A stretch of DNA of 64,000 nt from DASQDN01 sp963844855 (lineage in GTDB: Bacteria; Acidobacteriota; Terriglobia; Bryobacterales; Bryobacteraceae): contig CAWJQP010000090.1 in NCBI GenBank assembly GCA_963844855.1, positions 17,200-81,199 on the forward strand, in the 5' to 3' direction. Positions 1-8,145 of this stretch are shown here, piece by piece; the stretch's first letter is position 1; every line of letters starts with the position of its first letter. The notes beneath the pieces were generated by a model. That model saw only the letters and a program-made list of their open reading frames with translations, ran no database searches and was not told the origin of the DNA. A program made the position numbers and the translations under genes.

Positions 1-264
1 AAGAAGTTCATGTTGAAAGAAGAGGTTCATGTTCTACGCACTGTGCGGGAAGAACGATACCGTGAGCAGATCACTGTCAGTCGTCAAGAACCCGAAATCC
101 AGCGCATCGATGCGAGCGGTCGAGTCCTCTCCGTAGATGTGCCTGCCGTTCGTCCGGAAGCGCCTATTAGTAGCACGAATGCGCCGCTCACTCATCAAGA
201 AAACAAGCGGGTGCAGCAACCGCGGAAAAGAAGCATAATCGCGGACGTGTATCGAAAGCCGTAA
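1..264 (+). CDS. YsnF/DUF2382-like stress protein, C-terminal part (partial at left edge)
   Basis: The frame is open from base 1, so the gene probably enters from the left. The first ATG is at base 10. The first 35 residues are charged and strand-like (EEVHVLRTVREERYREQ) and resemble one repeat of the DUF2382/YsnF family, in which EEV-x-V-x-K/R motifs recur. The last 40 residues are a basic, low-complexity tail ending KRSIIADVYRKP. Family members are linked to general stress responses and their biochemistry is unknown. The neighbouring Hsp20, BON and YflT-like genes fit a stress role. The family call rests on one short motif, so it is tentative. Confidence 0.45.
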   Translation, partial: KKFMLKEEVHVLRTVREERYREQITVSRQEPEIQRIDASGRVLSVDVPAVRPEAPISSTNAPLTHQENKRVQQPRKRSIIADVYRKP

Positions 265-826
265 GCTGGAGTTTTCTCTCTCCGGCGCGAAGGGCTTCTC
301 TCTCCGGCGCGCCCGCCAACCCACGCGCGAGAGGCGTTTTGTTGAGACACAAAGACTTGCTGTTCTAAACTGGGCGACGTCGTGTAATCAACTCTCTTTT
401 CTCTCGCAAAACAAGGCCGTCCTCAGTGCTGCCATGTGTGGTCGCTCGCAGCGATACGCTAACCCCGGCGGCAATAAGCAGTGCAAGCGACAGCGATCTT
501 TGGTCACTTTTTCACCTCACGCGTGTGACGCAATTCTTAGGTTCGCTTAGGCGCAGGGGGAAGTGATGTATGCGCGTTTCGATCGCCGATCGACACAAGC
601 TAGGCCTGCGCTGCGCAAAAAAGAGTGAACTCGCGCGTAGACTCGAATGCGCGCTCGGGTCGAAAGAGGGCTAGTCTTGCTGAACCCCGGCGGCGACGGC
701 GGATCCTGCTTCCTGAGGGGGGCGCTGCCCTGGCGAGAACGCGGTCGCAATGTAGGCCCTTCGGTGTATACTGTGGGCGGCCAGGATGTCAAAACGGAGA
801 TTCAGGATAAGAAGGAAGGTGCCAAG
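265..826. other. Intergenic region with a 16-nt direct repeat
   Basis: I see no supported gene in this stretch. A 16-nt sequence, TTCTCTCTCCGGCGCG, occurs at 274-289 and again at 296-311 (period 22), just after the stop of the first gene. The right-hand part precedes the Hsp20 gene and ends in its ribosome-binding site. Confidence 0.5.
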
Positions 827-1174
827 ATGCCGGAGTATCGGATTAAGGTTGCGCCCAATACAGTAGCGTATGCTGACGAGGAAAACGACAAGTTAGTAGT
901 GGAGTTCGCCATCCCAGGAGCGCCAACGGATACCATCGATGTGAAGATCCTGAAAGACAGTGTCCACCTGACAGCGCCAGCAAGGGACATCGAGTATGTT
1001 TCGGCACTGGCTTTAGGTTGGCCGGTGAAACCTGACAAAGCCGAAGCGACCTACGAGCACGGCCTACTCCGAATCGAGGTGCCCTTCAAAGATCCGATGG
1101 AAGATGCTGTGAAGATCGCCATCAGAGCAGGCGCGGAAACCAAGCCTAAAACCATTGAAGGTAAAAATCCATAG
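827..1174 (+). CDS. Hsp20/alpha-crystallin family small heat-shock protein
   Basis: The product is 115 residues. It has the beta-sandwich pattern of the alpha-crystallin domain over about residues 10-100: a first strand with LVVEFAIPGAP, an IDVKILKDSVHLTA strand pair, and the late signature YEHGLLRIEVPF that matches the family's A-x-x-x-n-G-v-L hallmark. Such proteins are ATP-independent holdases that keep unfolding proteins soluble in the cytoplasm. The ATG at 827 is preferred over upstream in-frame starts because AAGGAAGG lies about 7 nt before it and the domain starts just after it. The protein is shorter than usual, with almost no N-terminal arm and a KPKTIEGKNP tail in place of an IXI motif, so oligomerisation may be weak. 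Confidence 0.82.
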   Translation: MPEYRIKVAPNTVAYADEENDKLVVEFAIPGAPTDTIDVKILKDSVHLTAPARDIEYVSALALGWPVKPDKAEATYEHGLLRIEVPFKDPMEDAVKIAIRAGAETKPKTIEGKNP

Positions 1175-1560
1175 GTGCCGCGTCCGCCGCAAACGCAGCG
1201 GCTTCGTCTAACCGGCTTCCCATCACTTTGACGGATAACGGCGGTTGCTGACAAGTAACAAGGTAAGCGCATGTGAGTAAAGGCAAGCGGACCACTGGAC
1301 GCTGAATGTCTACAATCCAATCCACCTGTCTCAGGTGGTAGTGTGGTCGCGGATCGCGAAGTTGTCCGCCAGTCACGAGTCGATAGAGCAGCCAAACTGT
1401 TCACTTTTGTTCGCTTCCACCGCATAAGCACGCGCCGCGTGCAGATGACGAGCATGTCAAAGAGCCGAGAATCACCGCGCGAGTTAGCGCCCGGCGTAGT
1501 GACCCTGCCCAGATCGTCGAATATTGCCATTATCGGAGGAGCGCCACCGGTTCATTTCAT
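1175..1560. other. Intergenic region, nothing recognised
   Basis: About 390 bases between Hsp20 and the 3' end of the convergent DoxX-like gene. Short open frames exist on both strands, but none shows a family motif or a good ribosome-binding site. Confidence 0.5.
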
Positions 1561-1917
1561 CTATAGGCTCAAGGTACGAGTTATCAACGCAGCACATGCA
1601 AGACACAACATCTGAAAGGCGGGCCCGGTCCCCTTATGTCATATTGCGCGGACATGAGCAACGATGGCTCCCACGAAGTACAGCGCCATTCCGGTTGCCG
1701 CCGCCACACCGAGTGGAGCCCATCGGATACCCAACAGCAAGCCGGTTGCGGCAGCGAATTCCAGTCCAGCGAGAAACGGAAACCACCGAAGGGGAATGCC
1801 TACTACATCATGCACTGTCTTCACCATGTATGAATTACGACGCAGCTTGCCGAGTCCAGAAACTAGTGCCAGCAGTAATGATGAGACTATCGCGACACCA
1901 ACGTAAGCAACAATCAT
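1561..1917 (-). pseudogene. DoxX-like membrane protein gene with an in-frame TGA
   Basis: The ATG at 1917 opens a small integral membrane protein with three or four predicted helices: an N-terminal segment (MIVAYVGVAIVSSLLLALVSGL), a second helix around FLAGLEFAAATGLLL, and a third around LGVAAATGMALYFVGAIVAHVRA. Length and pattern match the DoxX_2 family. A TGA at 1639-1641 stops translation after VRAI. The same frame then continues without a shift as HKGTGPAFQMLCLACAALITRTLSL to a TAG at 1561-1563, which is the expected final helix of the family. Only one codon separates this from a full-length gene of about 118 codons. The TGA replaces a residue that is usually Asp or another polar residue in this loop, not a catalytic Cys, so nonsense mutation is more likely than recoding. 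Confidence 0.75.
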
Positions 1918-2065
1918 GAAGAATTGGCCTCGACTGTGGACGACAAACTCATATCAGTCCCCAAGTCTATGTCACCAAGATGCGTTCACCGTGGCAGCGG
2001 TTGAACCGACTTCCCCGTTCTGTTTAAAGAAAGTGGCAAGACTCCGTTAGCGCCTTATCACCGGC

Positions 2066-3057
2066 TCACACTCCTCGGATTGGCGATGACAAGGTTCGAC
2101 GTACTGGCCAGCGTAGATCGCACTGGACCAATGCCAGCAGCAAAGTCACGCTTCTGTCGCCGGGAGGAACGTTACTTTCTTCGTTCGAGATCGCGCGAGT
2201 GAGCAGCCCATCGCCGACGGTGGCTAAACCGTAGAGAACTAATCCGCCTCCGCTAGCACTGGCGACGAGGCGCGTAGTGGGACTCCAGTTTGGCTGCATA
2301 AAGTCCCAGCGCTGGCCGACGCGCGCGTTACCGAGACCTCTTCTTCACGCCGCAGTCTTGATTTGGCGCGCGACTGGTGGCCCGATTACGAAGGTCACGC
2401 TGGACCTTGGCTGCGTAATCGGTCGAGTCGTTGTAAACGCTGGCTGCTTCGTCGTCGCAGCCTGGCCCGACGAGTCCGCCGGCGGGCAGGATCCAGCAGG
2501 AACATTATGCCAGCGCCGACCGTGAGGCAGGCAGCGCTCATCACCAGAGTGTTTGCGTCGAACCCAGCCCCCTCCTCATAACGATGTCTTGAGTAGTCAC
2601 GTCCCAGCGAGCGCAGGGGATGGCCAAAGCCGGCGGGCTCTGAGATCTCCTCAACGACCTCACCCACTTCCTCTTCACTGGTGCGTCGAGCGATATCTGC
2701 CTGGGAGATGATTCCCGCTAAGGAACCGTCCTCATTAACTACGAGGATACGTCGTACCTGCTGGCTCGCCATGCGTTGAAGGGCCTTAGTGTAGTCGTCA
2801 TCCACGCGGCACATCACAGGGTCTGCAAACAACATCACCTCACCGACGTAAATGGCTTGAGGATCCCACCCAGCGGCTACAACCTTGACCGCAATATTGT
2901 GGTCGGTTACGATTCCGATCACCTTCCTGTTCGCGTGATCGCTCACGACTGGTATAGAACCAACATCCTCCTCTCTCATGATTTGGGCTGCTCGAGAAAT
3001 GCTGTCCTCAGGAAGGCAGCATTTTGGATTCGCCGTCATTAGATCCTTACATGTCAT
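2066..3057 (-). pseudogene. CBS-pair membrane protein, broken by at least two frameshifts
   Basis: The ATG at 3057 has GGAGGA 8 nt upstream; an earlier TTG in frame is less likely. Residues 1-135 form a tandem CBS pair (MTCKDLMTANPKC, then GSIPVVSDHANRKVIGIVTD and RRILVVNEDGSLAGIISQAD), a regulatory module that binds adenosine ligands. A linker and a hydrophobic segment (NTLVMSAACLTVGAGIMFLLDPARR) follow. Near 2450-2480 the reading frame is lost. The next frame continues with DEAASVYNDSTDYAAKVQ, which fits the conserved sequence after the membrane segment. A second shift near 2330 restores WSPTTRLVASASGGGLVLYGL to about 2150. Read together these make one decayed gene. The first frame alone would give a 220-residue product with a scrambled basic tail. 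Confidence 0.7.
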
Positions 3058-3615
3058 CTCTGCTTCCTCCGATAAGCGCAAGTAACAACTTGGGCCGGGT
3101 GTCTGCAGGCGACGAGCGTAATAGGATCACTAACGGCCACGCCTCTCGGGTGGCTTAAGGTGGCTGTCTCAGGAAGCTGACACGCTTCGCACCTTGACAC
3201 CCGCACCCGACGATAAAGACGCAACGCTTCAGAACCAGTTTCAGCATCCGTACGAAACCGTATTAGCTACTTACCCCGAAGGAGCGCGGCATAGAATGAT
3301 CATCTCCAAACCCTTTGCCGTGGACACATGAGCAGCCTAATTTGCATCTCCCGTGCGCTCGCGAATTCGCCAACCTGCGTTCACGCGTGCACCGAAGTGA
3401 TTGAGCGTCCCGCTCTAGCGGCGCGGAAGAGCCTGTACTCCGTGCGCGATCCGTGTTAGACGGCGAACGCCGAGAAAGCTCGGGCATACGTAGAGAGATA
3501 CAACAAGACATGGACATGCACGCCCTAGCCTGACCTTCGGTCGGTCACGTTACCCCGAGCCGTGTAGAAACACATTCTGTCCTAGCGCCGTCTATCCCTC
3601 GATGTGGAGGAACCG
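3058..3615. other. Intergenic region between divergent genes
   Basis: About 560 bases between the CBS gene (minus) and the BON lipoprotein (plus). No reading frame here shows recognisable motifs. Promoters for both genes should lie here, but I cannot assign clear -35/-10 boxes. The right end carries the TGGAGG ribosome-binding site of the lipoprotein gene. Confidence 0.5.
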
Positions 3616-4281
3616 ATGAGTACGAAGAAAAAGATGCTGTTCATCACTGCAGTGATGCTAACGAGTCTCGTGTATGCAGGCTGCGGGACGAACGATCCCG
3701 GCATAACTACAGCTGTTAAGAGCAAGCTGGCTGCAGATGAGCGTACCAGCGCCATGAAGATCGACGTAGATACCAGCAACAAGATAGTGACACTGAACGG
3801 AACCGTGCAAACAGAGATGGAGAAAGCAGCGGCGGAACAAGTCGCCAAGAGCACCGACGGAGTGACGAGCGTGGTCAATAAGCTTACAGTGGCTCCCCCC
3901 GCAGCAAGCACCACCGGGGGCGAAGTAACAGTCGGGACCATCACCGGCGATCTGAACAACTATCTAGGTAAAACCGTGACGGTCGTGGCTGACGTGCAGG
4001 AGGTCCTCAGCCCCCGCGCTTTCACACTCGACGAGGATGATGTCCTGGCTGGCGGGATCGATAACGACATGTTGGTGCTTAGCCCGCAGAGCGGAAATCT
4101 CACGTCCATTGAAAACAACTGGAGGAAGAACAAGGTTCGTGTGACCGGTACCGTACGCGGGCTCTCTGTCGTTGAAATCGAGCGCGAGGTCGGCTGGGAT
4201 TTAACTCCGAAGATCAAGGCGGAATTTAAAGATGTGAAGGCCGTACTGGTTGCCAGCTCAGTAGAGCGGCTTCAGAGATAG
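3616..4281 (+). CDS. BON-domain lipoprotein
   Basis: The product is 221 residues. It begins with a lysine-rich n-region, a hydrophobic core and a lipobox-like LVYAGC, with the predicted lipidated Cys at residue 23, so it should be a membrane-anchored periplasmic lipoprotein. Residues about 27-95 are a BON domain (ITTAVKSKLAADERTSAMKIDVDTSN, then VTLNGTV), a phospholipid- or surface-binding module found in OsmY. The C-terminal half (about 105-215) is a second beta-rich domain of OB-like appearance (LGKTVTVVADVQEVLSPRAFTLDED) often fused to BON in acidobacteria. The ATG at 3616 is chosen because TGGAGG precedes it by 5 nt; a GTG 12 nt upstream overlaps that site. An envelope-stress role is inferred from OsmY-type relatives. 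Confidence 0.78.
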   Translation: MSTKKKMLFITAVMLTSLVYAGCGTNDPGITTAVKSKLAADERTSAMKIDVDTSNKIVTLNGTVQTEMEKAAAEQVAKSTDGVTSVVNKLTVAPPAASTTGGEVTVGTITGDLNNYLGKTVTVVADVQEVLSPRAFTLDEDDVLAGGIDNDMLVLSPQSGNLTSIENNWRKNKVRVTGTVRGLSVVEIEREVGWDLTPKIKAEFKDVKAVLVASSVERLQR

Positions 4282-4320
4282 TCGGCTCGAGTTCTGGGCC
4301 AATGCGTGAGGGTGAGCCAT

Positions 4321-4352
4321 CACGGTGACGCCCGGAAACCAGGGTCACCGTG
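4321..4352. repeat. 9-bp inverted repeat (hairpin)
   Basis: CACGGTGAC at 4321-4329 is perfectly complementary to GTCACCGTG at 4344-4352, with a 14-nt loop. It lies 40 nt after the lipoprotein stop and before the next gene. No T-run follows, so it may be a weak terminator, an mRNA-stabilising hairpin, or a bidirectional structure. Confidence 0.6.
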
Positions 4353-4403
4353 CCAGTTGGTATCAAACACCCGTTCGTGGCGTCCATAGTCTGAGGTAAC
4401 CAA

Positions 4404-4964
4404 ATGGCTGGTAAAAACACGGCAGTATTCGGCCTATACAGAGACGAAGCACAGTTGAACGATGGTGTGGACGCGTTGCGAGCGGCCGGCTATCGCAATA
4501 CAGATATATCGGTTCTCTTCCCCGATAACCGTGGGACAAAGGACTTTGCACACGAGAAGAACACCAAGGCTCCAGAAGGAACGAGCGCAGGCGCAGCCTC
4601 GGGGATGGCGATCGGAGGCACGCTGGGGTGGCTCGCAGGCATTGGCGCCCTCGCGATACCAGGCATAGGTCCCTTCATCGCCGCGGGACCGATTGTAGCG
4701 GCCTTGGCGGGAGCAGGCGCTGGTGGGGCTCTCGGCGGATTAGTCGGAGCGCTGGTCGGCATGGGAATCCCTGAGTACGAAGCAAAACGATATGAGGGTA
4801 GAATCCGCAGCGGCGGAATCCTGATGTCGGTTCACTGCGACAACTCAGAGTGGGTTGGACGCGCGAAGGAGATCCTGAGACAGACCGGGGCCGAAGACAT
4901 CGGTTCGGCGGGCGAGGCCGCAGCGGACTTTGCCAAGTCCGATAAGCCGTTGCCACGACCCTGA
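4404..4964 (+). CDS. YflT/GsiB-type general stress protein with glycine-rich membrane segment
   Basis: The product is 186 residues. Residues 6-50 (AVFGLYRDEAQLNDGVDALRAAGYRNTDISVLFPD) match the N-terminal ferredoxin-like fold of general stress protein 17M/YflT and the related DUF1269/DUF3341 proteins. Residues about 60-125 are very rich in Gly and Ala with two hydrophobic stretches (GMAIGGTLGWLAGIGALAIPGIGPF and a glycine-zipper-like AGAGAGGALGGLVGALVG), suggesting membrane insertion. The C-terminal part (YEGRIRSGGILMSVHCDNSEWVGRAKEILRQTGAEDIG) returns to the first fold. The ATG lies 13 nt after a TCTGAGG-like site. The exact function is unknown and a stress role is by family only. Confidence 0.7.
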   Translation: MAGKNTAVFGLYRDEAQLNDGVDALRAAGYRNTDISVLFPDNRGTKDFAHEKNTKAPEGTSAGAASGMAIGGTLGWLAGIGALAIPGIGPFIAAGPIVAALAGAGAGGALGGLVGALVGMGIPEYEAKRYEGRIRSGGILMSVHCDNSEWVGRAKEILRQTGAEDIGSAGEAAADFAKSDKPLPRP

Positions 4965-4995
4965 ACGAACATTTATCGAAAGCAGAGAGGTTCTT

Positions 4996-5110
4996 ATGAA
5001 CTGGGATCAGTTGGAAGGAAAGTGGAAGTAATTTTCGGCTCGGCACGCCAACGCTGGGGCAAACTTCTCAAATGCGCAGGCAAGGAGTGTGCCGCCGCGG
5101 GGCCATCCGG
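4996..5110 (+). pseudogene. CsbD-family stress protein remnant
   Basis: An ATG at 4996 with GAGAGG upstream encodes MNWDQLEGKWK and then meets TAA at 5029. That opening is the near-invariant start of CsbD proteins, where the next residue is normally Gln; CAA to TAA would create this stop. One base further the +1 frame reads GSARQRWGKLLK, matching the following CsbD segment (KGKVKQRWGKLTDDD). So a nonsense codon and a frameshift have disabled a CsbD gene of about 65 codons. The 3' part is not recognisable beyond about 5100. Confidence 0.65.
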
Positions 5111-5463
5111 ACAATGGCAAGCTCCGGGCTTCCTAGGGGGAGCCGCACCGCGCTGACAACTGCGGAACTCCCAATTCCGCCACTCCAAGATTCCACGGGG
5201 GCGAGCCACAACTCGTGCCCGGTCCCGTTTACACCGCGCGGTCAGTTTTGCTTCCCAAGTAAATGTTGCCGACCGCAAAGTGAACTTATCCCAGATGTGG
5301 TCGTATCGCGTCAGCACTCAGCGTTCAATTGCTCTCCTACATCACCGAAAATTACTCGCGGATCGGTCTGGCGATGATACCGAGCCCCTTTCGATTCGAA
5401 GACGGCTCCGAACAGCGAAGAGTACTTTGCCACCTGCTATACGACTATATATGGGACGCCTCG
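5111..5463. other. Intergenic region, nothing recognised
   Basis: About 350 bases with only unsupported open frames. It may include the rest of the decayed CsbD gene and a promoter. Confidence 0.4.
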
Positions 5464-5679
5464 TCAGGCATGGCGTGTCGCCAGCTTCCGTGCACGCACA
5501 ACGTCGCGCGCTTGATTGAGCTCATCTGGCCCTACAGCCTTGACATTGAGATCTTGTGCAACGCGGAGCGCCTCAGCTTCGTCGTCTGCAGTAAATAGTG
5601 GTTCCGGTATCACGCGATGCTTCGCTGCTTGCTCCTCGTCTGCGTTCGCATTCATATTCTCTGCAGGTTGCTTGGTCAT
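5464..5679 (-). CDS. Small hypothetical protein, 71 residues
   Basis: The ATG at 5679 is preceded by AAGGAG at a spacing of 8 nt, the best start in this frame, and gives 71 residues. The protein is hydrophilic and acidic in the middle (EPLFTADDEAEALRVAQDLNVKAVGPDELNQARDVVRARK), with predicted alpha helices and no signal peptide or membrane segment. I do not recognise the family. The good ribosome-binding site and its place among stress genes support it being expressed. Confidence 0.5.
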   Translation of the reverse strand: MTKQPAENMNANADEEQAAKHRVIPEPLFTADDEAEALRVAQDLNVKAVGPDELNQARDVVRARKLATRHA

Positions 5680-5884
5680 GTGCGTTCTCCTTGGCCTACT
5701 TCCGTTGCAAGAGCGCTGCCATACAGGCGAGCCCGAAATTTCGTGTACGTCGCGGAGAGACAACGCCCCGCTGTTGCGAACCTTGCGGTGAGCGCTCGCC
5801 CTCTGCAACACATGGACCGAGCTCTGCCTAGTGTTCACCGGCTAGCCGGTGAAAGAGGTACATTGACATCGGAGAAACTGTCAC

Positions 5885-6250
5885 ATGTATTCTGCCAAAG
5901 AGAACCTGCCCGTAACGTTGGAGTTACCCGGCGTCACGATCAGATCAACACCATGGAACGGGATGGCCGCTCTCTACGTGCAATTGGCCAAGGGATCAGA
6001 TTTTTCCCCGGTCCTGAAGGGGTTGCCGGATGATCTGTGTCAATGCCCGCATTGGGGCTACGTTCTCAAAGGTACGCTGCATCTTCGGTATAAGGACGGA
6101 CGCGAGGAGATTGCCCGCGTCGGCGACCTGTGGTACACGCCACCGGGACACACCGCATGGTGCGACGAAGACTGCGAGTACATCGAATTTAGCCCAGAGC
6201 ATGATTTTAATCACGTCATAGCTCATGTTCGAAAGCAGGTTCAGACTTAG
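5885..6250 (+). CDS. Cupin-domain protein
   Basis: The product is 121 residues. It has the small beta-barrel pattern of single-domain cupins: CPHWGYVLKGTLHLRYKDGREEIARVGDLWYTPPGHTAWCDEDCEYIEFSPEHD. The first cupin motif is reduced, with CPHWGYVLKG replacing G-x5-HxH-x3-4-E, so the usual His/Glu metal ligands are only partly present. GDLWYTPPGHTAW is the second motif, with its His. GGAGAAA precedes the ATG by 8 nt. Relatives are often annotated only as cupins, so no substrate can be assigned. Confidence 0.72.
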   Translation: MYSAKENLPVTLELPGVTIRSTPWNGMAALYVQLAKGSDFSPVLKGLPDDLCQCPHWGYVLKGTLHLRYKDGREEIARVGDLWYTPPGHTAWCDEDCEYIEFSPEHDFNHVIAHVRKQVQT

Positions 6251-6349
6251 CCAGACCACAACGAAAATCCAGCCGCCGAACAGAATTGCGACAAACATTG
6301 AACAGGTCGTGAACGCTTTGGCTCCAATTCTGTTCCGCCGCGGGGCACG

Positions 6350-7948
6350 TTAATCGTCTTCCGTAGCAGGTTTGCAGAGTATCGTAAAAAAGAACGTCGA
6401 TCCTTGACCAAGTTCTGACTCGACCCAGATTTGCCCGCCGTGCTTTTCTACGATTCGCTTGCAGATTGCCAGTCCGATGCCCGTGCCGGGAATCTCCCTT
6501 CCATGTAAGCGCTTGAACACGCCAAAGATACGTTCAGAGTGTACAGCACTAATCCCAACCCCGTTATCGCGGATCGATACCAAGCAGTCCTGCGCTCGTT
6601 CCACGGCCGAGATATGGATTTGTGGTGGCTCCTCCGGCTTACGATACTTTATTGCGTTGCTGAGCAGATTCTGAAACAACTGCACCAGCTGCACATGATC
6701 TGCCATGACTGTTGGCAACCGATCGTGGTCAATACTGGCCCGCGTTTCTTGGATGGCTGTTTGCAGATTCATTGTGGCCCAGTGGAGGACTGCTTCGAGC
6801 TGCACCGGCGCAAACGGTATTGCTTCGAGGTTGACCACGCGGGAATAGAGGTTGACCACGCGGGAATAGGTGAGGAGCGAGTCGATCAGATCTTTCATCC
6901 GGTAGGCACCCGACACGATGTAGTCCAGAAATGTATCAGCGGCGGCATCCAGCTGCCCTTGATACCGTTGGGTGAGCAGCTGCGAAAAGTTGATAATGCC
7001 CCGCAACGGTTCTTGCAGGTCATGGCTTGTCACGTAGGTAAACTGCTGCAAGTCTGCGTTTGAAAGTGCGAGTTGGGCTGATTGCCGCACCAAAGCCTCT
7101 TCGGCGCGTTTGCGCTCGCTCACGTCCCTCAGAATGGAGAGATGTAGACCCGGCGCAAAGTTGCTGGTTGCGGTGTACTCCACGTCCAATAAGGTGCCAT
7201 CAGCTCGTTGTAACCGGCATTCACCTCGCTCCACGCCGCCCGTTTGGAAGTGCTGCCCAGCTGCGCCGACTGCGCTACCCTGACCCTGCTGTACAAAATC
7301 TTCAATCTGCCGCCCCCGGATCTCCTCCGGCAGCAAGCCGAACAGGTCGCCAGCAGCAGGATTCGCTTCGATGTAGCGGCGATCGTTGTCGACGATCAGC
7401 ACCGCGTCCTGCGCGGCGTCAAACAGCGCTCGGAATAGAAATTGCTGTTCCTCGACTAGCTTGCGTTCCGTGATGTCTTGGATAACTCCAAGCATGCGGA
7501 CAGGCTGCCCCTCCTCGTTGCATTGAATGCGAGCGCGGCCTTCGATCCAATGAACATTTCCATTCGGCCATACGACACGGTATTCTTGCCGATAGTCTTG
7601 GCGTGACTCCAGGCATCTGGCGATCTCATTCTGCACAGCTTCCCGGTCGTCGGGATGCAGACAGGTAAGAAAGCGGGCGTAGGTGCCGGAAAAGCTGCCC
7701 GGAGCTAGACCAAAAAGCTCTTCGTGATATCCCTCCCGAGTAATCTGGTTGTCCGGAATGCTCCAGTTCCATATACCGAGACGCCCCACGTCCATGGCTA
7801 AACGGAGCCGCTTGTCTACTTGCTCGGCGAGTTGACGATAATGAGCGCTTTCTTGCTGAACTCTAACAAAGTCATTCCTTAAGATGAAGAAATTCTCAGA
7901 TGATGAGGGAAGGGTGGATGGTTCGCGTAGCTTTTCGTTGTTTGCCAT
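6350..7948 (-). CDS. PAS-PAS sensor histidine kinase
   Basis: The product is about 532 residues. There is an N-terminal coiled-coil-like stretch, a first PAS/PAC (about 45-155; RLGIWNWSIPDNQ, then YRVVWPNGNVHWIEGRARI with DITERK), a second PAS/PAC (about 172-285; FDAAQDAVLIVDNDRRYIEANPAA, SERKRAEE), then a phytochrome-type HisKA dimerisation helix with the phosphorylatable His in TSHDLQEPLRG. A HATPase_c domain follows (N box NLLSNAIKY, G1 DNGVGI, G2 GTGIGLAI). No membrane segment is visible, so it is probably cytoplasmic and senses a soluble signal or redox state. The ATG at 7948 is preferred over TTG at 7960 because TTGAGGG lies before it. No response regulator is adjacent. An in-frame 21-bp tandem duplication lies in the helix after the phosphoacceptor. 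Confidence 0.85.
   Translation of the reverse strand: MANNEKLREPSTLPSSSENFFILRNDFVRVQQESAHYRQLAEQVDKRLRLAMDVGRLGIWNWSIPDNQITREGYHEELFGLAPGSFSGTYARFLTCLHPDDREAVQNEIARCLESRQDYRQEYRVVWPNGNVHWIEGRARIQCNEEGQPVRMLGVIQDITERKLVEEQQFLFRALFDAAQDAVLIVDNDRRYIEANPAAGDLFGLLPEEIRGRQIEDFVQQGQGSAVGAAGQHFQTGGVERGECRLQRADGTLLDVEYTATSNFAPGLHLSILRDVSERKRAEEALVRQSAQLALSNADLQQFTYVTSHDLQEPLRGIINFSQLLTQRYQGQLDAAADTFLDYIVSGAYRMKDLIDSLLTYSRVVNLYSRVVNLEAIPFAPVQLEAVLHWATMNLQTAIQETRASIDHDRLPTVMADHVQLVQLFQNLLSNAIKYRKPEEPPQIHISAVERAQDCLVSIRDNGVGISAVHSERIFGVFKRLHGREIPGTGIGLAICKRIVEKHGGQIWVESELGQGSTFFFTILCKPATEDD
6827..6868 (-). repeat. 21-bp tandem duplication inside the histidine kinase
   Basis: Two identical 21-bp units at 6827-6847 and 6848-6868 duplicate seven codons, so the protein reads YSRVVNL twice in a row. 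Homologous HisKA regions have one such segment (LLTYSRV). The unit length keeps the frame, and adds about two helical turns between the phosphoacceptor helix pair and the ATPase domain. Confidence 0.85.
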
Positions 7949-8145
7949 CGCATCCCTCAAGATCTTAAGGTTCCGACCCGATCATCCAGCAAAGCGGCGC
8001 ATAACTACGACTAACGCGATCTCAGACTAACGGGATCTCACAACGCAGGACTCAATCGACTTGAGGTATTCTGACCTGCGGGCTGGCGGTCTGGAATATT
8101 TCACTATTCGTGCCGACAGCCGTGACCCGCATAATCCGCCCAGAC

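Noticed and set aside
274..311. Two-unit direct repeat as the start of a CRISPR array
   Set aside because: Only two copies with a 6-nt gap; no spacers of regular length and no cas genes.
1639..1641. Selenocysteine at the DoxX-like TGA
   Set aside because: The residue aligns with a polar loop position, not a redox Cys, and I found no SECIS-like hairpin placed after it.
3263..3517. Minus-strand frame of 84 codons in the CBS-BON intergenic region
   Set aside because: Basic, Ser/Arg-rich translation without a ribosome-binding site or motif; looks like chance.
5996..6298. Minus-strand frame with a hydrophobic N-terminus (FVAILFGGWIFVVVWLSL)
   Set aside because: It is antisense to the cupin gene for most of its length; only the first 16 codons lie outside, and the rest has no motif.
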